Below the pieces are notes generated by a model. That model had not been told where the DNA came from. It searched no databases and was given only the letters and a program-made list of their open reading frames with translations. From Fagopyrum homotropicum (taxonomy: Eukaryota > Streptophyta > Magnoliopsida > Caryophyllales > Polygonaceae), in contig BSWB01000008.1 in the NCBI GenBank assembly GCA_033239125.1, positions 3,998,001 to 4,062,000 of the forward strand: DNA of 64,000 nt, given 5' to 3'. Made by a program: the position numbers and the translations under genes. Shown one piece after another: positions 18,597-29,105 of this stretch (position 1 is its first letter; each line of letters opens with the position of its first letter).

Positions 18597-21110
18597 TGTA
18601 ATACCCGAGGATTTACTTTTGATAATTTCCGGATCAACTAGACCTGACTGGTTAGGACTCGTTCCGAGTTCTTAACTTTTTTCAATAAATCCAACATTTC
18701 AGCCATGCCCGTTAGTTGGGCCTTGTTCTTTTTAGATATTTCCGGCCCGTGGCCCATGGTGGATGATAGAAAGCCCTTACCCTTCTTTTTTTTTTAACCT
18801 AGCCGTCCTGCTTCCTTTTCTTACCTCTCGGCCGCACGCCTCCCACTCCGCCCTTTCTTCGTTCCTCGCCTTCTCTGCGCCGAACCTTGGAAGCGGCCAA
18901 GGAAGCTAGTGGATCGGCCACCTCGTGCACCGTCGGGCCAGAGAAGGGCATCTCCTGCCGCACCTGTCCTCTCCTTCCTCCTCTCCCTTTGGTCGACCCT
19001 CTGCGTCAAGCCTGTCGAAGAACCGGAGGACCTGTCTCGACCGCCTTCATCGGCAGTACAGGTAACCGGCACCCTTCTTTCTTCCTCCCTCTTCTCAGAT
19101 CGCCGGCCCCTCTTCTTCTTTCTCAGACCTCTCTCTTAACTCTTTCGTTTTTTTTTTCTCTGAGATCTATCCCGCCGCTCTCTGATCTGCTGCCAACATC
19201 AAGCCCTAGTCTTCCGGCGAGATGAAACCGCAGCCGTCGCAAAGGAGTCGTACTAGGGAGGGTTGCCTCCAGTTCCGACGCCGAGAGAGACCGCGATAGG
19301 GATACACGCCTTTCCGCCCCAGTGACCGTCGCAGTAGGCGTTCAACCCTCGTCCGCCGTCGACTGCAGTGTAGATCCGTCGGCGCTTGTTGCTGCCGTCG
19401 CCACCTGTTGCTGCCGCCGACACCGAGACTGTCGTCTTCGGTTTTTGCTTCAAGCCGCCGCCTGACATCCTACCGTGTGTAGTGTGAGTCCCGATTGCCT
19501 CTGAATTAAACCCTAGATCTAATTGGGATTACGTTTTTTTATTTCAGGCTTGTTATTTAGGTGTTTGTGATTCAAAATGTGGGGTATGCTGAGATTATTT
19601 GTGTTGTGGTTGGTCTAATTGTAATTAGATAGAGGGTGCCAATTTGTTGTTATTAGAGTGAGACCCTAATCTCGTATGTGGTGACATTTGTAATATAATC
19701 CTGATTATATTAATGAATATAGTTGTATGGCTTAGTATGTTGTATGGTCTGCTGAGTGTTTCAGTTATATGTCGGTACATTAAAGTTGGGAGTTGTACAT
19801 TGAGTGGTTGTGAATGGCTTGTATGGTACGGGTGGTTGAAGAAGGTTATGAATTGAAGAAAGTTATGAATTATATGGGATATGAATGTTGTAGGAAGGTA
19901 TTAGATGGATGTTGTGGGCTAGCGATGTGGACGAGTTAAAAACGTTGGATGAATGAACTAAGTTAGTTTCTTTTATACTAGTTAGAATTATAGTCATGGC
20001 TTGGTACGTTTATGTGTTTCTCGGAACTTTTGGGATGTTAGTGGTAACGTTTAGTTGACCTTAGTTAGTCTTGATAAGGAGCTTGGAAGTCTGAAAAACT
20101 TGGAAGTAAGCCTAGTTTAGTGTTTTCTCTCGGATGATCTTTATTAACTTAGAAGTGGAAACTTCTAAGCTTTTAGATATGTTATTGATATAAGTTTCAT
20201 GTTATGATCAGGCATTTGAGATTAGACCCATAGGGAGTCAAGGGATATCGTTGACTAAACTTGACCTGGTACAGGTAAGTCTTCGGACTTACTTAGCTCG
20301 TATTCTCTGTATTAGTTTCAATGCGTGTTTGGTGGTGTGTGTTTATTGTTTATGTGTATGTTTATTGCTTATGTTATAACATCTAAACCGGTAATAGGAC
20401 CACCGACTTTATATGTGTATATTTGGCTCAAGTGTATGATAACGGGCGGTGACCACTATGTCCGGCCCAAAATGGGGATGGTCGGGAGGTGCCTTGCGAC
20501 CAGTCCAACAGGTGATGCTGATTCGCATCTGGCCCAAACCTGTTTGGTGAAAGGGGACAAGGGCGAGATCTTTAAGATTCTCGTGTCACAAAGAAGTTGA
20601 ATTAGAACGGGATATGACCTAATAATAAAAAAGATAATAAAACGGATTGTGTGTTTTGGAACATGTTGTGTGTTTATGATGCCTTATGTGTGTATGTGCC
20701 AATACCATGATTCTAATGCCTTGAATGCTAGCTAACGGTTTTATACCGATATTGTTGTAGATTGCCTTGCAGGTTAGGAAAGCGGCCGAGAGATCCAAAA
20801 GAGTGGGCAGCCGGGGTTCCGTACATTTTAGGAGTGGGTGTTGGTTGGAGTCGGGTTGTGTTTTATTCTTCGTTTATTATGTTGGTATGCCGTGTGTATG
20901 GCGTTTTGATCTTTGGTGTTGATTATCGGCTGAAGTCTTTTGTTGTTTTCCTTCGGGTTTCTTATCATTTGCATTAAAAGGAAATTTTGGTTTGCCTTTA
21001 TTTGTGTCATGTTGAAAGATCCGGTGAAATTGTTGTCAGGCTAAGGGTCGGGACCCATTGTGAGGTCCCAACCCGTAGCATCCCGAGTCCCGCGGATTCG
21101 GGGTGTTACA
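18597..21110 (+). mobile_element. Solo LTR H, Tekay-like
   Basis: 2514 bp, TGTAATACCC...GGGTGTTACA, bounded by the 5-bp duplication CGAGT. No PBS, PPT or internal region is attached, so this is a solo LTR left by recombination between the two LTRs of one element. It has the same plan as the B LTR but is clearly diverged: an AT-rich start, a GC-rich block at about 18820-19480, then a GT-rich stretch and the conserved donor, hairpin, branch point and acceptor (20275-20772). The small ORFs within it, such as 18887-19225, are not supported as genes. Confidence 0.93.
20275..20772 (+). promoter_or_regulatory. Predicted intron in solo LTR H
   Basis: Donor ACAG|GTAAGTCT, branch CTAAC at 20732-20736, acceptor TTGCAG|GTTAGG; 498 nt. 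In the hairpin GTAAGTCT-TC-GGACTTAC the C-to-T change leaves a G-U pair. Confidence 0.55.
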
Positions 21111-21115
21111 CGAGT

Positions 21116-21407
21116 GATCCGGAGGAATGGGCAGCCGGGGTTCCGTACATCTTAGGTTGTTTTGGGTTTTGGAGTCCTTGTGTTGTTGTTATTATATATT
21201 ATGTTGATGTTGTTGTAAGGACGGCTGAAGTCTTTCCTTTCTTTTATTTCCGGGTTTCATAACATTGCATAAAAATGTATTTCGGTTTTGGCCTTTATTT
21301 GTGCCTTGTTGCAAGATCCGGTGAAATTGTTGTCAGGCTAAGGGTCGGGACCCATTGTGAGGTCTCGCCCGTAGCATCCCGTTATCCTGCGGATTTGGGG
21401 TGTTACA
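21116..21407 (+). mobile_element. Element B 5' LTR, part 3
   Basis: Completes the LTR to ...GGGGTGTTACA at 21407. It matches 27555-27846 with about one difference. Confidence 0.92.
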
Positions 21408-21411
21408 AAAG

Positions 21412-21423
21412 TGGTATCAGAGC
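21412..21423 (+). other. Element B primer binding site (tRNA-iMet)
   Basis: TGGTATCAGAGC, four bases after the LTR end, complementary to the 3' end of initiator tRNA-Met. It is followed by CCTAGGTTGACAACAATGGC, which recurs after the other chromoviral PBSs. Confidence 0.92.
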
Positions 21424-23500
21424 CCTAGGTTGACAACAATGGCACTCGCAATCTTCTAAAGGCCGAATAAAAATAAACAGAGCCCTCAAGGGGTCTGAGT
21501 TTTAAAGAAATGAATTTCGTTTTCAAATCATGTGCATGAGTCAGTTGGGGTAGAATGTACGGGATCACCACTTCCTCCGCGAATCTCGGCGACGTAGTTA
21601 TTGATTATTATATTATGTATATATATATATGTATATATGTAGATATGTATATGTGGACTTAGGATGTTTTGGACTATATATGTATGTTGAATTGTAAATT
21701 GTTTATGGACTGATTACGTTTATAGTAGTAGCATGATGTTTATATCTTTATATATATATATATATATATTTATAAACATATGGTATACTAATATCATATT
21801 AGTGATAGTGGACCTTATAGCTAAGATGATAGCAAGCTATCATCGCCCCATAGAAAACGCCTTTTAGCTTAAGATAGTATACATATGAAGATAAGTATGC
21901 TCAAGTTATGAAGTTGAGCATCAAGTTTTCGCAAGCACCCCGGTGATTTCCCGGACTCCTTTAAGAGGACGTCGAAGAAGAAGATAAAGATGGCGAAACG
22001 AAGGACAAACAAGTGGAAGAGAACCTCGAGTCAACTTAAGCGAAACCAAGATGGAGACTATACCAAATAAGAGCAGTGTCATGAACTAAAGATGCGAATC
22101 AAGTAAAGAGGACCACATTCTCGCTCAGAATAAAAGTGGCGTTTCAAGTAAGATAAGTTTTCAATAAGCGCTCCTAAGTATGAGAGTCAGATGAAAAGAG
22201 TGGTCCAAGAATTTGGAAAGATTGAAGAGAATCAGAAGTTAAGGTTACAGAGGTACCGGAGGGTGTTGTGACGATCTTTGCGAAATTTTAAGCGGGTGAC
22301 TTATTCAGAAGTTTGAGAGTTACGAGGAGGATCACATGGTGAAAGTTCACATATTAAATTACCTTGTGGAGTCAACCGTTTCCCATCACGGTGATGAGAC
22401 TAAGCAATACTAAGAAGGAAGAAGTGTGTGAGGATGATGATCTTCAGAAGATGAAAGAGGAAACAACGAGTTGGATCGAAGAACTTAAGTTATCAACCAA
22501 GAAGGATGCGAATGGAGGCTAATTAATGTCAGAATATTTGAGGAGTGCATTTGCAAAACATCATGAAGAGCGGTTAAGCCATGAAAGTGGGTCATATGAC
22601 ACAAAAGAGCCGTGAAGGTATGGTTATCTTACAAAAGCGAAAGGAAGAGAGGATCGTAGAAAGAGCTAACGGAGTTGAAGCAGAGTAAAATGAGCTAGTG
22701 AAGTTAAGACAAAGTACCCCGAGAGGGTATCCTTTCAAGAGTATGGTAGGAAGGTAAGTCGTTAACTTCGGAGAAGTTCAGAAAGAAGTTAATCGGTGAG
22801 AACTGAGAACGCACAAGTGCGGGTTGTCTATTGATGTGTGTAGATGAGAGGAGTAAACAAGACTATGGGAACATAGAGAATCGGGAACAAGAGCTTGGAG
22901 TATTCGCGGTGGATCAATGTCAATAGTAAGGAGGTACATCAACGGAGAGCATTTGTTTTAAATCAAATAATGTTGAACGAGTTCAAGTAAGTAGTTATAA
23001 CAAGACCTCCGAGGAGGAGATTGTAGCGATCTTACGCGACCTTCTTAGGTCATGGGATTGGCATATGGAGGAACGCCACGGGTTACAACTTTTAAGGTTT
23101 GATCATGGTAAGGGGAGCTAATGGGTCAACTGTAAGATGAGGCTTCCATTGTAGATGTACATAGAATAACGAGAAATACATAAGGTGACCAACAATAGTA
23201 AGGGAAGACTGAACTTTTGAAGTTTGAAGTCGATGTGAAATGTACAAGAAGAACATGAAAGATTGAGGATAGAACCTCTACGGTCGATTGGACGTTACAT
23301 AAGAAAAGAGAGTAAGTTCTACACCTACTCGAAGGAATGATGCGAGCTTTGGTAGAATAAGAAGAAGGTAATACTAATATATTATAAGGCATGATTAAGT
23401 CCTGCAGTTAGGACCTTCATGACTTCACATAAGTGTGAAACCTTAAAAAGGTTATTAGAGCAAGTCTCCCGAGTTCTGGAGATGAAGGATCTTTGAAAGA
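21424..23500 (+). other. Element B internal region, gag side, non-coding
   Basis: No reading frame longer than about 90 codons resembles gag. TA-rich microsatellite stretches lie at about 21611-21655 and 21750-21775. From 21950 the sequence is related to the non-coding internal parts of 28003-29105 and about 52250-54250 (opposite strand) and 48560-48900. These elements therefore share a common decayed or purposely non-coding internal region. Confidence 0.7.
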
Positions 23501-24140
23501 GGACAGTGAACATTGCAGCTAAAGAAGTATTTAACCACGTGTTCTATGGATGTCACTTCAACTGATTGGGGTGGACCCTTGGCAAATTTAAGACAAGATC
23601 GTGTCGATATCTTACAATATGTGATGGGAGAAGAAAAGCTGGAACCCGAGATAGAACAGATTCCAATGCATCGGGAGGTGAATTTATCATTAAGAAGATT
23701 TGAAGTTATTATAGAGGACACCCGTCTGTGAAGAGAGAGACGGCTATCTCCGCTGTACATTGATTACTATAAGTTGAGCCAGATAAAAATGAAGAACAAG
23801 TATCCCTTACAACGGATAGATGATCTACTCGACGAGTTGCAAGGGTCGGTAGTCTTTTCTAAGAATGATTTAAGGCTTGATTGTCGATAATTGAGAATTC
23901 GAGACTACGATATTACAAATACGTCATTCTGGGAAAACCATGGTCACCAAGAGTTTGTAGTGATTCCATATGGGCTTACTAAGACATTAGGGTCTACTCT
24001 CGAAGAAAAGAGAAGTTGTATGACCAGTTGTCTCGGGATGACAACGCCCGAAGGATGTGAAAGAAGTTACAAGTTTTTTTGGATGTGTTGATCATTACCG
24101 GATTTGTGGAGAGATTCTCTAAGTAACACCATCTATGGAA
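23501..24140 (+). pseudogene. Element B decayed reverse transcriptase fragment
   Basis: Readable pieces are IDYYKLSQIKMKNKYPLQRI, DDLLDELQGSVVFSKNDLRL and EFVVIPYGLTKT. They match the chromoviral RT segments usually read as DYRELNK, KNKYPLPRIDDL, FSKIDLR and MPFGLTNAP. Frames change several times and stops intervene. The RT active-site region, RNase H and integrase are absent; after about 24140 the sequence jumps to 3' non-coding material shared with 60850-61790. The gene cannot yield an enzyme. Confidence 0.75.
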
Positions 24141-25023
24141 AACTTACTCCGGATGTCGATGAAGTATTGAGTGATAAAGAAAATCGACAATAGAGGTGTT
24201 GAGAGTTAAGAAGAGATTCATTAGTGCAACTGTTTTTTAAATTGTCTCGAGGTATGATGGGTTTCAAGTGTACAAGCGGTTCTCCTAGATATGGTCTTAA
24301 TGGAGTATTGAGGAACGATGTAAAAGTAACAACATACGTGTTTCGGGAGTAGAAGCAGTGTGAAGTAAAGTACTACCTTCATTACTTGGAACTCGTGGCA
24401 AGAAATGAGAAAACGTAGCATCAAAGTTTGGTTTGACAAGAACCAAAGCCGACGGTGTAAATTGGAAATCCGATCTTCTTTGTTAGAGACAAGCAAAGAA
24501 GAAACATAATGGAAATGTTGCATTGAGAAAGACCCGAGAAAGAAGTTTAGTTTCCGATATATCGGAACTTTTTGAAATCTTAGCAAGTGGGGAAAGTGGT
24601 TTACCGGTTGGCGTGACCGCCGAGAGTAGAGGGTGCTCACCCAGGGTTCATGTGCATCAGTCGAGGGAGTACATAAATGACTCGAGACATGCAGTCCGTT
24701 GTGATGATCTAGTCGAGACGAGAAGCCGATGAGGCTAACTAGAAGACGTAGGATAGTATTTTTGGTTGAGTTTTACGCATATTTAGTGTCACCTATAGGA
24801 CCGTCGGGTTAGTCCCGAGATCTTTGGTTATGCTTATGTGATTTGTGACGTGATGTGTTTATGTGTGTTTCGTATATGTATAGCTTGCGAGTCTTTGTGT
24901 GTCTAGGCGGGCAGACTCTGGGTTGGAGGGCCGTAGTTGCCACGTTATAGGGTCCCGAGCGGTTATCGAGACGAGGTTGTTTAGGAGTTTCACGTTTAGC
25001 AAGTTTCGGGACGAAACTTGTTT
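24141..25023 (+). other. Element B 3' non-coding internal region
   Basis: About 880 bp with no coding homology that I can recognise. It is closely related to 60850-61770 in element G, so the deletion joining the RT remnant to this segment is older than either insertion. It ends in the GGGACGAAAC block. Confidence 0.7.
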
Positions 25024-25037
25024 TTAGGGGGACCTAA
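25024..25037 (+). other. Element B polypurine tract
   Basis: TTAGGGGGACCTAA immediately precedes the right LTR, after GTTTCGGGACGAAAC. Confidence 0.85.
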
Positions 25038-27846
25038 TGTAACGCCCGATTTCGACATTTCCCCTCTCGTGTACTTTTCTCGATTTTTATTATAATTATA
25101 TTTATATCTCTTTTTTTAAAGTGTTTTGAGATGTAAAAATAAATTCCCGAGTATAATTAGATTTTGGTTTACTTTCGGAAAGGTTCGAAAATTCTTCCCG
25201 ATTCGAAAATCCCGTTCCGATCGTTTAATCGAGTTAAATAGCTATATTACCTTTTTACCCCTTTTCTTTTATTTCTTCCCCCTTTATTCAATTTCCTTTT
25301 TCTTTATTTTTTTGTTTGTTTTCTTTTGGCTTCCCTCTATCGCTGGCTGATGAGCAGCCCTACGTTGCGCTACACCTACCCCCTTCCGACCCCTTGACCT
25401 CCCGACCTCTCGTTTCTGCAGCTTCTGGACAACTACTGCACAAGGACCTCTCCCTTCTGTGTGCCCTTCTCCCTCTTACTCACCCTTCACGCAGCCTTGC
25501 TCCCATCTACCTTTTTTTTCCCCCTCTCTGTTGCAGCCCTGGGAAGCGACTGAGAAGCCGCACCATGCCGGAGAAGACGCTGAGCCGCCAAGACCGCCGG
25601 AATAAAGGGCAGACGCGTCCACACCGCCGCCTCGCGCTACCGGAACACCAGAAGGCCGGAGATCGAAGCCCTTCTTGTGACTCTCCTTTTCTATTCTTGG
25701 TTTCAATAATTGAATATCAGCCTCCATCTCTCTGTTCTTCTACCTGTCATAAGGCTACGTTGGAAGCAACACAAAATTAAACCGCCGGGGAGGGCCCCTG
25801 CCTCGCCCAGCCAGCCGGAACTCTAGCACAACACATCTTAGTCGCCGTCTCTCCTCCCTTCTCCCCTATTCTGTCGAGCCGGAACCCCCGTCAATTGCCG
25901 GAGGAGAGACAGAAGCACCCTGCAGCCAGCACCGTCGCCGTCTCTGGGCACAATGTTGCCGCCCTCCCTGAGCGTCGGAGCCTGGAGTCGCCGCCGGAGA
26001 GGTCTGTCCTCTGCCCTGCAGTTGCCGGAGCCCTGCACAGTTTGCTCATCTTCTGCATTCGTTCGATCGGGTTAAAAGAACCCTAAAATCCCTTTTTAAT
26101 TTTGACCCCATGCTTTCCATGATATTGCAGCTTTTAAACCATATTGATATTTTGAGTTAATGGCCCAACGTTTTGAACTTTTGCATTATGCCCCTGCTTA
26201 TTCATATAATTACAGATTTGACCATACTATTAATTACCGAAAAAGACCCATATTTCTACAATTGTATATTTGTCCCGGAAAATGAGTTAGTAGTTTTTAA
26301 CCTTGGATTTAATTATAGGGATATTCTAATCTTTATGTATACTATATATTATGCCTTGTTGATTTAATTTCGGGTTATGACCCCAAAGATTTAATTGCGG
26401 CTTTTGACCAAATTTTCTTATTGGATAATTTTCCGGAAAAAGGGTTTAACGAGTTTAACATTGGCTTTGAAAACCGAGTTTCCCTTAGTCTTATACATAT
26501 TATGTATTCCGTTCCAATTCAGCGTATGAGCTAAATTTGATTAGTTTTGTTTTAAGTTCGGGAGCGCCCCATAGAAGGCCCAACGAATCCATACTCAACA
26601 TATGTTGATCGTTTTCCGCCTTTGACCTCGTGTGAGTACCTCTTTCCCGATATAGTATTATTTAGTAATAGTACCATGCTAGGTTGGATCTAGCATAACT
26701 TAGTGGAAATGCCAAGTAGTGGCTTTGAACTTTATAAGGATTGAGGTGTGTATGTTATCATGTGAGCTTTGTTGAGGTTGTGAGTATGTGTTTGTTGAGA
26801 TTGTGGAGTTAGGATGGAAGTATTCTAGCATGTGGTTATAGTTGAGATCTCGTGAGTTTATGAGGGCTAGGAGAGTATCCTAGTTTATGGGAGTGTATGA
26901 CCTAATAAGAATATATAGTATTAGAAGTCTAAGGACTTCTAGCTTGCGTGAGTAGTTGTTGATTATCGTGCCTTGTCTTGAACAGGCTTTGGTTATATTC
27001 CTTCGGAGAGTGTTATCGTTTTCGGGTAGCTTTGAGACGAGGTAAGTCCTCGGACTTACTTAGCCGCTTTTATGCATTATTTGGATATATTATGGTGGTG
27101 TGTGTTTTATCGCTTTTGATCATGAAACCGGATTAGGATTTCTTGACTATATATTATTTGGCCCATTGTTACTATTATTATCGGGCGGTGACATCACCGC
27201 TCAGTTTCCCGAGGGAGACTGGGGGGATCTTTGCGACCAGGCCATACACGGTATACGGGCGGGCTTCTTCATCACTCCCTCAGGGTATACGGGTTGGGCG
27301 CCGCCACACTCCTGTTGGTTACACGGGGACAGAGGCGAGAGTTATAAGACTCTCGTGTCACACTTGAACGAATGAATTAGATATGGAATAACCTAAAAAG
27401 ATAATAAGTAACGGATGTGTATGTTTATGAGCATGTTGTGTGTTTGTGTTCCTATGTGTGTTTGTGCCATATTATTCTTATAATGCCTAGAATGTGAGCT
27501 AACGGTTTTATACCGATTGTTGTAGTTGATGTGCAGGTTAGGATGTGGCCGAGTGATCCGGAGGAATGGGCAGCCGGGGTTCCGTACATCTTAGGTTGTT
27601 TTGGGTTTTGGAGTCCTTGTGTTGTTGTTATTATATATTATGTTGATGTTGTTGTAAGGACGGTTGAAGTCTTTCCTTTCTTTTATTTCCGGGTTTCATA
27701 ACATTGCATAAAAATGTATTTCGGTTTTGGCCTTTATTTGTGCCTTGTTGCAAGATCCGGTGAAATTGTTGTCAGGCTAAGGGTCGGGACCCATTGTGAG
27801 GTCTCGCCCGTAGCATCCCGTTATCCTGCGGATTTGGGGTGTTACA
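25038..27846 (+). mobile_element. Element B 3' LTR, uninterrupted
   Basis: 2809 bp, TGTAACGCCC...GGTGTTACA. It shows both empty sites (ACCGT at 25931-25935, CGAGT at 27550-27554) and the whole LTR plan. There is a T/C-rich run at about 25250-25330, a GC-rich block at about 25340-26080, an AT-rich middle, and the predicted intron 27042-27536 with two hairpins. It is followed by the duplication AATCT. Confidence 0.95.
27042..27536 (+). promoter_or_regulatory. Predicted intron in the LTR of element B (right copy)
   Basis: Identical signals and length (495 nt) to the left copy: donor GAG|GTAAGTCC, branch CTAAC at 27499-27503, acceptor GTGCAG|GTTAGG. A second stem, CGAGAGT (27336-27342) with ACTCTCG (27349-27355), lies inside it. 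Confidence 0.55.
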
Positions 27847-28002
27847 AATCTGGATAACACCAAAACTCTTATTGGGTCTCAATCCCATCACAAGTCCACA
27901 AAAAGGTCCTCTCACTTCTACTACAACACTGGTAGTGGATGAGCTCATCTCCAAGTCAGTAACACTTTAACCTGATCTACTACTTCTGGGTACCTCTTAT
28001 TC
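27847..28002 (-). pseudogene. pol: Continuation of C1 pol beyond element B, then truncated
   Basis: The first five bases are B's right TSD. The sequence matches C2 at about 33764-33919 and stops matching at 28002, where unrelated F-type internal sequence begins. C1 therefore lost its 5' half (gag, most of pol, 5' LTR) by deletion or rearrangement at this point. Confidence 0.75.
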
Positions 28003-29105
28003 CTCTTCGTCCTTCCAATTTGCTTTACCTTAATCCGTGTCATTTGTCCATACAACAACCCCCATGACCTAAGAAGGCCGTACCATATCGTTGTAATCCC
28101 TCCCCACGAGGTACGTTACCATCGCTTGCTGGATTCGATGAAATGTTACTTGATTAAGACGTTTATGCTTCCTTTAGTACACCTCCTTATTACTGACATT
28201 CAACCACCACGAATGTTCCGAGTTCTTGTTACTCTTCTTCATGATCCCACATCTTGGCTTACTCTCCCCACCTATAGTCCCCAATATACAACCTGCACCT
28301 GTGCATTCTCGGTCGTCACTGATTAACTCATTGATGACCCTTTCCAAGATCAACGACTTAACCTCCTACCACACTTCCATGTTACTATACTCCTGAAGGA
28401 TACCTTATTGGGATATTCCGCCTTAAATTCACTAGCTCACTTTACTCTACTTCTGACTTTGTTAGCTCCCCTATTCCTTACGCTTCTGTAAGATAACTAT
28501 AACTCTCAGCTCTTCCGTGTCAAATGACCCACTTTCATAGGCTTAACCGCTCTTCATAATGTTTTGCAAGGACACTTCTCAAATATTCCGACATTCATTA
28601 GCATCCACTCTCACTCCTATTGGTTGGAAATTTAAGTCCTTCGATCCAAGCTCCTTGTTTCATCTTTTATCTTCTGAAGATCATCATCCGCACACACTTC
28701 CTCCTTCCTAGCGTTGCTCAGTCTCATCACAATGACGGAAAATGATTGACTCACCCCGTAATTCTACCATATGAACTTCTACCATGTAGTCCTCTTCGTA
28801 ATTCTCGTATTTCTGAAGAAGTGTCCCGCTTAGGCTCTTGCAAACCGTCACTTTACTTTCTTGTTCCTCTATAAACTTAAGTTAAGGGTCTCATCAAGCT
28901 TTCGCAATTGTTTGACCACTCTTCTCATCTTGACTCTCATACTAAGGAGCACCTATTGAAACTCGTCTTACTTAGAACGCCACTTTTATTCTCGAGCGAG
29001 AATGTAGTCATCCTTACTTGATTCGCATCTTTAGTCCATCGACACCGGACTTGGAAAAATCTTACGTTCGTTGTCTCTAGTTGCTACATTATTGTTCAAT
29101 TGTCG
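28003..29105 (-). mobile_element. F2: internal remnant of a minus-strand non-autonomous chromovirus
   Basis: On the minus strand this is similar to element F at about 53050-54200 and to B's internal region at about 21950-23100. No gag or pol frame is readable. Its right edge joins LTR sequence directly at about 29105, with no PBS and no LTR end, so a deletion removed the PBS and the last few hundred bases of the LTR. Confidence 0.65.

Larger units (their letters stand above)
2940..27846 (+). mobile_element. Element B: Tekay-like LTR retrotransposon carrying two nested insertions
   Basis: Full-length element with TSD AATCT, inserted in the integrase region of C1. The left LTR survives as 2940-3836, 16978-18596 and 21116-21407, 2808 bp in all; the right LTR is 25038-27846, 2809 bp. 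By eye the two LTRs differ at roughly 27 positions, about 1%. The PBS matches initiator tRNA-Met and the PPT is intact. The 3.6-kb internal region has no open gag or pol and only a short decayed RT stretch. The element is therefore non-autonomous, yet its LTRs are young. It was probably copied in trans by an active relative. Confidence 0.92.

Noticed and set aside
18887..19225. Host gene exon in solo LTR H
   Set aside because: It lies wholly within the TSD-bounded solo LTR. The frame has no recognised similarity and overlaps other open frames.
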